Shown in pieces: positions 49,538 to 61,500 of a stretch of DNA of 64,000 bases. The notes under the pieces were generated by a model. It was not told the DNA's origin, did no database searches, and saw only the letters and a program-made list of their open reading frames with translations. The translations under genes and the position numbers were made by a program. The stretch comes from Micropterus salmoides (taxonomy: Eukaryota > Chordata > Actinopteri > Centrarchiformes > Centrarchidae), in NCBI RefSeq assembly GCF_014851395.1, contig NW_024041039.1, positions 10,690,417 through 10,754,416 of the forward strand, written 5' to 3'. Numbering within the stretch: the stretch's first letter is position 1; each line of letters begins with the position of its first letter.

Positions 49538-52500
49538 TCTTCCGCAATGCATAAAGCTCAGTTGGATAAGAAGCTCTTAGTTCTGAGGCTGAGACTCAGG
49601 GGAGCGTAAGCTGTCCTGATTCTGACAATGACAAGCATACCCTTAGGCCTGACAATTACACTGTTTCTTGTATGTGAAGAGCTGAGGCCACCTGGGCGCA
49701 CATGTGGTCTTGACACCATATAAGAAAGCCTTTAATCCCATTAGATAAGTCTTCAGAGTAAACAAATTCTACTTTTTATGTCAGTTAAGTGAAAGATTAA
49801 AAGTGAAAGGTTCTCAGATCATTGTGTAAAATTCTTATTATATCTAGTATTGCTTGTGTTTTGAGCACAGACAACTAATGTCAAGAATGCACAATAGTTG
49901 TTTTGGTGTTTTTGTATATATAGATTTTGAATATGGCTACCATTTTTACATGTTTTTATTTTCCTCACAGGAAGGAGTTACCCGCATTGGACCTCAGGAA
50001 CAGCTTGAAGAACCACAAATAGGTAGGTATTAGGGTGCCACTCAAAAATAGAGTTTCTAAAGTTTCTAATTTTCATCTTCCCACCCCCCAAATGTGTTAA
50101 AAATGTGACAAAAACTAAGTTGACAAAATTTTAATGTTTTCTAATAATTTTTACTGGTAGCTGAACACTGACAAAATTTTACAATATCCAACATTTTCCG
50201 ATTTTATCATGATTTTATCACAAGTTAGAATAGTGTAAAACTCAAAAAAAAAGACACATAGCTGCTAACAGTTACTTCATAAGTTAATAATCCGCACTGC
50301 GCTCCAACAAATAGAAGCGACAGCTGCAGAGAAGCTCTTGTTAAGTGACCTCTCTTGAAGTGTCCTTCTTTACTCTACCACAAAATAACTGGTAGGTGGT
50401 GCTAAAAATGGGAATAATTTAAGATTAACATGACACACAGATGTGACATGGTGGTGCAATGGTTAGCACGGTCACCGCAAAGCAAGAGGTTCTGTGGATC
50501 GAGGCCCAGGCCTTTCTTTGTGGAGTTTGCATGTTCTCCCCATGTCTGTGTGGGTTCTCTTCATGTTCTCCTGCTTCCTCCCACTTTCCAAAGACATGCA
50601 TAGGTTAATTGGTGACTCTTTGCCCTTAGGTGTGAACGTGTGTATGACTTGTTTGTCCCTATGATGAACAGGCAACTTGTCCAGGATTCACTAATGACAG
50701 CTGGGATTGGCTCCAGCCCCTTCGCGACCCTGCACAGAGTTAACTATACTACTGACTACGGCTGCAATAGTGCTAACCCAAAAATATTACTCAGATTACA
50801 TAGTATTTAAACCAAATAATAACACAAATCAGAATATGAAAAAAAACAGTTAAATGATGAAAGTAAATATAAAAACATTGAGCTACCAGTAAATATTAAT
50901 ATATCTTAATGAAACTTCTCACAGTTACTATGCATCATAAAAGGAACAGAATGAGGGGGTGGGACCTGGAAAATGTTGGAAAAAAAAAAAGAAGAAAAAA
51001 GGCCATTACATTGAGTAGCACCCTAGTAGGTATTAATAAGTTATTTATTCTTCAGGTGTTGAGGGGTAGAAATCCTCAAAGCATCTTTCAACCATCCATC
51101 ATCGCAGTGTAGACATACAGCAAACTGGCAGCTTTACATAAAACATGGAGCATAAAACTTGTAACATGGTAGAAGATATACAAATATACTGTGCATTGTA
51201 ACTAATACATGAGAATGCATAGTAAAACATATCCTAAAATGGGCTGTTTACTTCTCAATAAATGCTGCACTGAGCGCTGAATATATTTAGCTGTACCTTA
51301 GCTGCATCAACACAGCTTTCTAAATCAGTATGTGCGATTCTGTTTCTGCATTCTGTGTCTAGTTCTGCAGGGAAGTGCCAGCTGTGAGATTGAAAACCAC
51401 GGAGGTGTGGTAACGCTCAGACCGTTGCCAGGCTGCGTCTGCCTGCTCAACGACAGAGAGGTCACTGAGCCCTGCAGACTGGCTCAAGGTCGGTTCTTAT
51501 CCTCAACAAAACAGTTTGTTCACATTATCTTGTTTTCACTGCATATGTTTTTGTCACATGTTGGATATTTTATAGAGAAAATGAACAGCAAAAAGAATGA
51601 TGTAGCATGTTTCCAATATCTGATCTGAGCCAGGCATTTCACTTTTATTTGACTATTACTATTCCTGAGGCAGCTATTGTCACTTTCATGCCTTTAAAAG
51701 CTTAGGAGGCACTACACTTATAGATTCTTTCCAAGGGTAAACATATAGACATAGACTCACACCCTGCCCCACTCATTCACTGCATACACCGACTTTCCTG
51801 CAATTGAATCAACACAATACTATAGGATGAGCATAGCTTGTGATGCACAATATGTCTCTCTGTCTCCAGGGACTGTGATCACCCTGGGAGGACTGCATAA
51901 GTTCCGCTTCAACCACCCAGCAGAGGCAGCTGTCCTCCGGGAGCGCAGACGGGTAGGTGCTGCTCAGCTGAAAATGATGATGTTGGTTATGATGGCAATC
52001 ATGATAATATTGATGATGAGCAGATAATTGGGGTGCGGTGGTTGATATACTTTAATGCTAGTGATAGACAAAATATTTTTGATCATTGTATACAGTATAT
52101 CTGTTCTGAGAAGATTGACAATTGTGATTGTGTATTTTGTGTAACTTATAAAGTCGACCTTTTCTTTCCTGTTTTTCAGGCCAGTGAAGGTGGAATGGCC
52201 TACACCTACATTGACCTTCGCCCAAAGACCCCTGACCATAGGTAAATACTGCCTCCAAAAAGAAATTCACAGAACAACCGAATATTTATCACATAGAGCT
52301 TATTCTGCCATCTCACAGCATACATATTTGATAAGAGGTACATGTCTTATACCAGTGTTCATGCTGTAGAAATAGGGCAATTCTTCATGAGTATTTCATT
52401 TCAGTTGGCGGAGATGTGTTTCCATTTGCCCCCACCCTTGTGAACAATCCCAGTTAGCTGTTTACAGGACAGACTGTTGCTTAGTTACTGCTGAGACGCA

Positions 52501-55500
52501 GAACTGAAAACCAACAACACTAGCTTTTACTTTATACCTGCCACCACCAAACTACTATATTCTAGACATAAAGATGTACATAGGTGAGGTGAAATGATTT
52601 CTTTCATTCTTTTTGGTTGTGTTTTACCATCACAGTCTGTTTTTTATCCCAGATCTATGTGTCTGTTTTATAGTGTCGAAGAAGTAGAGGTCCAAGGGCA
52701 GCTGGGTGCCTGTCTCTCCCCCAGTGAGGAGCCTACTGCTAGGCAGCGTGTGGAGGGGCAGCAGCGCTATGTGGAGAGTTTGCGGCAGGAGATTCAAGCT
52801 GAACAGAGACGGGCTGAGAGAGAGCTGGAGAGGGAGCAGGCTCACCTCCGACAGCAGCACATTGAGAGTAAGTAGTCTTTCCACACACTCACATTAAGAA
52901 ATTACGATTTCTCATGCAATTAATCACTTTCAAACTTTCATAATCCTAGCCGAAATTCGCAAATTGGACACATAAAATGCTGTATGTTGATAAATGTTGT
53001 GCAGTAAGATATCGCCTTATAATTGTGTTCTGTAAATGTTTACCCAACAGTTCAGCAGTGGATTTTACAGGAGAAACGGCGCCTAATAGCTGTAGAGCAG
53101 AGAATCACCCAAGAGTCTGGAGTTCAAACAGACCTTATCGCTGCACCCCTCCTGGAGCAACTGAGAAGTCAGGCGCTTCAGGATCAGGAAGGTCTGCCGG
53201 TGGATCGTCCGTCCCAGGTGGTAAGGGCCAGGAAGAAGGTGGTGCAGGAGGAGCTGCTAAAGCATCACTCCCTGTGCCGCGCTGAGAGCCGCATCCGTCG
53301 GAAACGATTGCACTACCAGCTGGAAAGAATTGCCCGAAAGCGGCATCTGTTGGAAGCTAAGAGGGAATTGCAGCAACTGGAAGGGGCCCTTCCTCTAGGA
53401 CCAGACAGCCCCGAGTCTCCTGAGCTTGGGTCCCCCTCAAAGCTCAGAGGAAGACCGTTTGTTTGTCGTAGACACTCATTCTCGGCAGATCTTCTGTCTC
53501 GGCTCTACCCACAGCACACCCCTATCTTCAGGTAAGCACAGAGTAGTAAAACATGTAGAGTTAATTGACCCTTCGCTAAGCCACGCCCCAAATACGCAGC
53601 TGGCCAATCACAGCGCAGTATAGGACTGGCTCTAACTGAGGTCCAACACTTTCATGGCTGCGCTCCATTGACTCTAATGCAAAAGGAGTCGTTTTCTAGC
53701 TTTTTTTGGCTGTATTTTTCTAAGATATGGTCAAACGCTGTTCTTGGGGCACTTGTAATAATTAAAGTCGCTACCCAGAGAGGTTGAAAGGAGAAGTACG
53801 ATTTATTCTCTTTCCAAAACCTGAAATAAATCCAGAAAAATGTCGGCCTGGGATTGTTCCTAATGAGTTCCTGAGTTTCTAACTTCCTAATGAATGTAAC
53901 GTAATAAAGTCCTACTGTTCTGCTTTTTAATGAATGTATTAATGAATAGAGGCCTACCCAGCTTTACAGGAACAGTGTTATTGTCGTTCATATCGTTGTC
54001 TTTTGTCTCAATCGTCAGGGGATGCGGTGGTTCACTTGTACTGTGTGAGTGGTAGGCTTTAGCTTCTATCTTTTATTTTTTCTCGTCTGTTTGTGTCAGT
54101 TTGACAGCCTGAATACAACCTTCAAATATATAATGCAACTGCAAAACCGCTTCTTTCTGAGATCGCTTTTTCCAACAAATTTGATATTTCTCCGAGGAGT
54201 GCAGTAATAGACGGTGGCAGCACTGACAGTTTGTCGGACTTAGCAACAGTAACCTAGGGGGCCGAGCTTAGCGAAGGGTCAATTGCATGAGGGACAGGAA
54301 GAAAACTAACTTGCTAAAACAGTCCAAAAATATGCAGTGGTTTAATTTTTCATCTTGCTGTTTTATGGTTGTTTGTAACTCCTATTTATAAATATTTTCC
54401 TAAATTTAGATTTTTATTAGTCTTTATTTTTTTTTCTCCTCGGCAGACACTTTCTCAAGAGAAACAGATCCATAGAGCTGACATCAAATTCTTCCACAAC
54501 CTCTGATTCCATTGGCAGCAGGAAGTGGGTTTCAGATGAGTGCCTTCCTCGGGAAAGAACCCAGAGTTGTTCTGGAACGCTCTTCTCAGGACAAAGTCAA
54601 AGCTGCCGGAGTAGAGTAAGCTCCTCTGAAAACATTAGACAAACTGGCAAAGAGGAGTCCAAAGGTCATCCTCGCCAGGAACGACCGGAAAGAAAACCTC
54701 TGCTGCCAAACCGAGACCTGTCTTTTAAGAACAGATCAGACCAGAAGTCAACGGTTACTCTAAAGTCTCCACTTGGAACTGCTTTGCAGCCAGTCAGAAA
54801 AGAAAATATACAAGGACCAACAACACCCAAACCCAGTTCTCAGATTGTTCCTCGCATGAATGAGATAACTCAACCCCACGCGGGTAACAACGGACTAGAA
54901 ACGATCAGGAAGACTTTTTCTCATTCTGTGGGTCCCAGGTTAAAAACAGCTCTGTCCAAAGTGTTCAGGAAACCGCCATCAGGTGCAAATGGAGGACGAG
55001 GTCCCAAACCTCTGGGGAGGATAGCAAGCAAATTTCACTGGAGACAAAGAAGAGACAGGAGCCATAAAGATAACAAGATGAGCCGAAGCAAATGTGCCGT
55101 TAAAACAGCCGTCTCATGTGAGGAGCTTGACCAAAGGACTCTCTTTGAGGACATTAGACAGAGGCGGTGGCATAGTTCCGAGGCTCTGGTGAACAAGACC
55201 AGCAGATGGGTGGAAAGACAGCAGGGTTTGATTGGATGGGAGGAAGAGCAAGAATACAGGGATGCAGGAACATCAGACTGTGAGAGCCTTTTCTCTCTTG
55301 ATTCCTTGTCCTCTGCTTATGCTACAGCCCTAGCAGAACAGCTGAGACATGAGGAAGCAGCTCAGAGTGAAGCAGAGAGTGAAGACAGTCAGATGTCTAA
55401 AGATTCACTGACTGTGGAGAGCAGTGGGAAATACTCAACAATGGAGAGACTTAACCAAACAGTGGTGCCAACTTACCCATTGGTGACAGATTGTTCCCAT

Positions 55501-58500
55501 TCATCCATGTGGGACAATAGAACATCAGAGATCAGTTTAGACTGGGACAGCTGTCAGGAACCCCAGGTAATCCCAGCAGAGGCATATTGGAGCCAGCAGG
55601 GCTCCCCAAAATCAAGACACAGTGTTGCAACAAGGAAGCCTCCTTCCCGCAACCCATTAGTAGCAGAATCTAGCAGCAGAGACAATGTACACAAATTGAT
55701 CGAGGACTTTAGGAACATGCATACCACTTCGACCAGCAGCCCACGCTCCCTGAGCAGCTGCAGTGTGAGGGAGCCAGAAAACTTGCTGGCACTCACTGAT
55801 GCTTGGTCCTCCACCGATGCAGCAGACAGTCCCAGGATTTACAGGGATTCTCTGCCTTTCCAAAGAAAAATGATGTTCAGAGGTATAGAGAGCAGCAGCA
55901 GCAGCAGCAGCAGCAGTCCCAGTCCAACCAGTATGAACTTTTTAGACTCTCAGAACGGCTCTCAAAGCTATAGCTCAGCGTCCACCAGCACTGTAGGTGT
56001 AAATGTAACAGTGCAGGAACACAATGTTGCCATTTCAAGGAGCACATCAGAAACATTAAACTTTCAAGACTCTCAGATTCTAACAACACCAGAAGAGGCG
56101 CTGAAGGACAATGGATGTTGTGTAGAGCAATCAGAGCGACAAATAGAAAACATGGGGAAGGCAGTTTTAGATAGGATAAGTCCAACTTCCTTACTGACCT
56201 TAGATCAAAGCGCCTTTGTGTCCCCTACTGAAAGCCACCACACTGAACAACAAGCATCACAAATAAACTTGCTTCAGGTGTTCACAGATGTGCCTGTCAC
56301 GGTGGCTACTGACTTCACGATGTCTTCTGACACTGAAATGTGTGCGTCAGGTAGTCAGTTTGTTATGCATTTCTCTTCAAGTCCTACTAACCAGGGTCAA
56401 ATATTGAACAAGATGTCTGATGTTGCACGTTCCTTCAAACCCTCTGCTGAAGATGAAGTAGTATGCAATGTAAATGGTGCAACAGAAAAGTTGAAAAATA
56501 TACAGCAATATGAGTTTGGGAGTACCAAATCGTTTACAAGGGGCAAAACGTCAGATGTTGAAACCAAAGGCACTAAGCAGAACATTGGACTACAGCAGGA
56601 GCTTGTTAAAACAGCTTGTAAAAATTCCAGGAAGAGGAACAAAGACCAACAGGATGCTTTCATGGGTAGCCTGAAAATTCCAAAAAGGAGCGGCACCAGA
56701 GAGTTGGGAACTTTGAGCTCTGCACCAGTTGGGAGCCATGAAGACATTTGGCTTGATGACAATAATAACACTAGTGACTCAAAAGGAGAACAGTCTTCTG
56801 TGGAAGCTGACAACCCAGGATTTGATTCCGTTTGTGTTGATGGCAGCATTACACAAGAAGCAGTGGCTTCAGTGGCATCGCCAGTTTCTGATCCCGTGAG
56901 CAGGAAATTTGGACAGAGTTGTCAGATCTTTGAGTGCTCTGAATGTGATGACAATAGTCCTCAGAGTGGTATCTCGGTGGGAGAGTGGAAAGTAGTTGAA
57001 AAGGTAGATGTAACAATAAAGGAAATAGCTGCGGAAGCAAAAGTGAGGGAATCCCAAATTGACAACGCCAGAAAACATCAAGAAAGTAGAAAACACATAT
57101 GCAAGTCCGATGCTATTTGTAGCGCCATTGACCTGAGAATCTCAGAAGTGGTGAAAGAGCACTTGAGATTATCATTAATTGGCAGCAATGATGACGGGAA
57201 GAGCAGGAGTCAAAGCCTGAATGTCTTGTCATCATCTGCATTTCATTTTGGCTGTTATAGTGATGAGAATAAATGGACAGAAAGGGAGCTGAGAGATGAA
57301 ATGAGCTATCAGGTGAAAGAAGGAGCAGTCGTTGAACACATTTCACTGGAAAGGACGACAAGTGAAAACACAGTAGACAAAAGTGAGCACCTGGCATCAG
57401 ATATGCCAGCTGAATTGAGGACTAACCATGGGAGCAGCATGCTTAAATCTACTGAAGTAACACAGAACCTTGCACATAACTTTTCTGACGTGACATCAAA
57501 CAAGCCAGTAATTGATCATTGTGATTTCCAGAATTTCTATGCCAATATGAACACCCATTCAAATCTGACACTCAGCAGCCATGGGTATTCTGAGCTCTCT
57601 GACAGACTGACTTTGCAAGTAATTAGCTCGTCCTCAAAGAGTGATTCCTCTTCAGCAAGAAAAAGTATTGAATCTCAAGAAAACCCTGTAGAGGAAGATG
57701 GTATAATTCAAGAAATGAATGATTCTGGTAAACAAAAAGAAACTTCTCATCTTAATCCCATCATCAGTGAAACATGCTTGAATGAAGTGGATACCCATAG
57801 CTGTTTGGATTCCAATGCTGTGAATCCTGATTGCCCAGAATTTCACCAAATACCCCTTGAAACACCTTCCGCCCTGAGTGACACAAAAGAAAACTGTGGC
57901 TGTAATGATTTAAAGGATGTCTGTATGGAAGCCACATCCGGTGTGGAAGGCAAAGGCGGTTATTCGTACAAACAAAACTCTCAAAGGATGAGTCAAGAAC
58001 ATTTCCAAAATGGTCCTGACACATCTGGAGCTATAAAATTATTATCCGATGGAGGAAGTCTTCATTTCAAACCACAACAGAACACACCCACCGATGAGAA
58101 TGTCTCTATGAAAGGATTCGCTGTTACTCGTGGCTGTAATGGAAATGGTGAAACAGACAAAACAACAGGAGGTAAACCTTGTATCTCAGCACAGGACCAG
58201 TTCAGCTCTCCACAGACTCATTCAATTAACTTGGCTCAGACTTGTGTGGTCAATTTGAATTACAACAACAAATGTCAAAATGTATCAAATTCACTGTGCA
58301 AACTTGATAAGGATACTGAAATTGACAGCAAACAAGATTTCTTGACGAAAAATGACAAAGGGGCAGTGACCCACCAGTCTGATGCAAAGGTTCCCAAGAT
58401 CTTCACAGAGTCAAAATATGGAGCCAGTCTTTCTGGTTCTATGCAGCCACAACACAGAACACCACATGGAAATGTAATGAGAAATACAAGTTGCTGTAGA

Positions 58501-61500
58501 TCTGTGATGTCCAAACAGGTCGAGCAAAACACATCTGGTGATAAAAAGGCCAAGTCTAAGAGGTTCAGAAGGTCTGAGATCCATACTCATCCCACCTCTT
58601 CCTCTGAGTCTTCCCTTAAGTCATCAGACGAGGATGAGGATGATGACAAAACCACCAAAGCGTATCACAGCCAGCTCTCCTTTAAATGGGTGAAGCCTGG
58701 TGCTCAAAGACAGGCTAGAAGTAACGATGCAGATATTTCTATCCTGGTGTCAGCGAGCAAATCTAAAATGAAGACTTGTTCTGCTGGAACTCCAGGTAAA
58801 AGTGAAGTTAAAATTAGTAGAGATTTCACCCAAAAAATACACTCTTTACCCTCTCAAGCAGTATTGCAAAAGACAAATGTAGAAAATATCAGCCTGTACG
58901 CAAAGACAACTAGACCACAACATACGCTGAATTCTCAGGACTCTCCTATGCATTTTGCCTCTAGTGACATCAACCCTTTTGTTCACCAGTGGCAAGGCGA
59001 TGACTCAAACCAACTTTGTTATAAGAACCCAGTATTTGGAAGTGCTGCTGACCTATCCTGTAAATCTCCACTTTTGAACAGTGCTGAGAAATGTATAATA
59101 AGATGCTGTAGCGTTGAGAATGGTTTGAACAGGCAGAACTCTCCTTTCAATTCCCATCTGAGCACTTACGCCACCAACAAGGGCCTCTCCAGTACTCTTA
59201 GCAGTATGGAGGATTATAAGGAACAAGTGAACAAAACATCTCATCTTACACCCTGTCAGCAGGCATCCGTTGATACTCACACTCATCTAACCAATCTGAC
59301 AGTGACCGACAGTTCTTCAAGTAACGATGTTCCCATTGGTTTTGGTAAGAGCTCCAGTCAGGTGGATGAAATTATGTTTGTGTACTCGTCTGAGCAAGAG
59401 TCCCAGGCCAGCAAAACATGGGCCCAAAGGAGGAGGACGTGCGAACATGGCACGCAAACTGAGCGTGGTCTTCAGACTGTAAATATTGGTAACGGTGGTA
59501 GTGTTCCAAAGAGGAAAGAGCGGCACAAAAGGAGTAACACTGATGTACCTGCAACACAGATAACCAAAGTGGACATTAAAAGATCTCCAACGTGGGCCAG
59601 TATGGAAAGCATGTCGGCTCACCTCTCAAAGCTAATCGACAGCACTTCAGACCTTCTGGGGGACGTCCAGGGAATGAGAGCAGGTGAAGGCCTCAAGTCC
59701 AGTCCGAAGAGGGGGATCAACTTGTCTAACATCAGCATCTCTTATTGTGAGTCTAATGACTGTACAAAGAGAGAATGCTCAACTCAAACATCTGTAGATG
59801 TTGGGATCCAGACAGAAAGGCCATCAACACCAGCAAAAAAGGAAGTCGCTGTTCATCAAATGCCCAGTGAAAGGTCCAAATCTCAGGAAGTCAACGTGAT
59901 AGTCAAAGTGATTGGTTCTGAGGTTGTCAGCGTGTCTCAAGACAAGAATGTGGACTGTGTGTTGAAGAGTAAGGCTAACACAGATGAAAAGATGCAGAGC
60001 GTGCCTGACCTGAGGTTGAACACGGCTACCTCACAATCAGAGAATGGCCCTCTGAAAACACCTCCTTTAAAGACTGCAGGTGAATGTCAAAAACGTGTAA
60101 GATCTGCTTCTTCTAGAGGCTCAAAGCAAAGCACGCCGGAGGCAGTGTGCCACAAAAGTGTTGCAAAACCTGAAATCACTTGCAAATCATCAAAAAACAG
60201 CTACCAAGGAAACCTCAGTCCCTCTTTAAGAAATGACCTATCACTTTCTTTAAAGAAACAAGCCACATACACAGACCGTGCATCATCTCCCATACTGACT
60301 GTGGGAGCAAGATTACATATGAAGCAGAAAGGACTCAAATCAACACTGTGTCCCCCAAAATGTCAGGATAGAAATAAAGACAATAAATCTGATGAAGGCA
60401 GCCTTACTGTGCCTTCTAGAAAACAATCGGCATGCACAACCGTTTCAGAGGATGATAAAATTTGTAAAACTTGTAAGTCAGAATCTGTATCACTTGAGAG
60501 GGTGAGTGAAATGAGCTGCTCAAGCCCTATAGGCTCTAATAAGTGCTCTCTAAGTGTTAGTTCCTCACTGGATAGATGTTCAAACACTGACAGGAGAAAT
60601 GATACCTGTGAAGACAGGAGTTCAGAATGGCAGATCATGTCTCCACAGTGGAGGACTTCTACTTCAGCAAAAGTTTTAACTATGCAGAACCACATCTCTC
60701 CCATATTAAGATTGACTGATGTGCACAAACAGCAGGCTAAAGCTCAACATGAAAAAACATCAAGCTATGCAAGACCTGCAGTGGATTCTGTAGATTTTTG
60801 CGTTGATTCCTACAATCCATCGCCGGGCAGCAACAGGACTGTTCAACTTCAAGAGGACGACATGGTGTCACTGTCACCCAGTGAGGCCAACACAGACGTC
60901 CTTGTGAACATTAAACCTGTCACAAGTTTGCTCTCGTGTCAAGACCACCATATAGTCCCAGAGGACCTACCCATGCACAACAAGTTCAGCAACTGGTCGG
61001 GAATCAGCCATCAGCAATCAAAACGCTCTAACAAACCAGCATCATTTCTTGCCAGAGACGACGACAAGAGCAGAAACTGTGCTGAGTGGGGCGAGATGGA
61101 GAGTTTGGAGTCCACGCCGCAGAGCAACAGAAGGGCGAGAGAGATCGAGAGGCTGCGACAGGAGAGGGAGCAGGTGATGGCGACAGTCAGCCTCAACATG
61201 AACCCAGCACCGCTGACTGTGGAGCTGACAGAGGCCAAGCTACATTACGGCCTCGGAGAGACGGATACACTGTTAAAGATGCTGTCCCCGAGATCCAGAG
61301 AAGAGCTGGAGCAACCGACCTCTGCGCCTTCCAAACAGCAGCTGTATGATAGGTAAGGACACAAATGACTAATAATAATAATTCAATCGTCTTAAACTGA
61401 TTTAGGGCTGGAGTTTTAAAAGTGACAATATAGGTGCCAGTATAATGCTTGAGTTTTTTTAAGAACATTATTTGAGAAATATAAACAGAGTTTCTACAAA

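Noticed and set aside
50440..50520. Candidate tRNA gene
   Set aside because: A- and B-box-like sequence belongs to a decayed SINE head; no cloverleaf can be formed and the usual SINE body follows.
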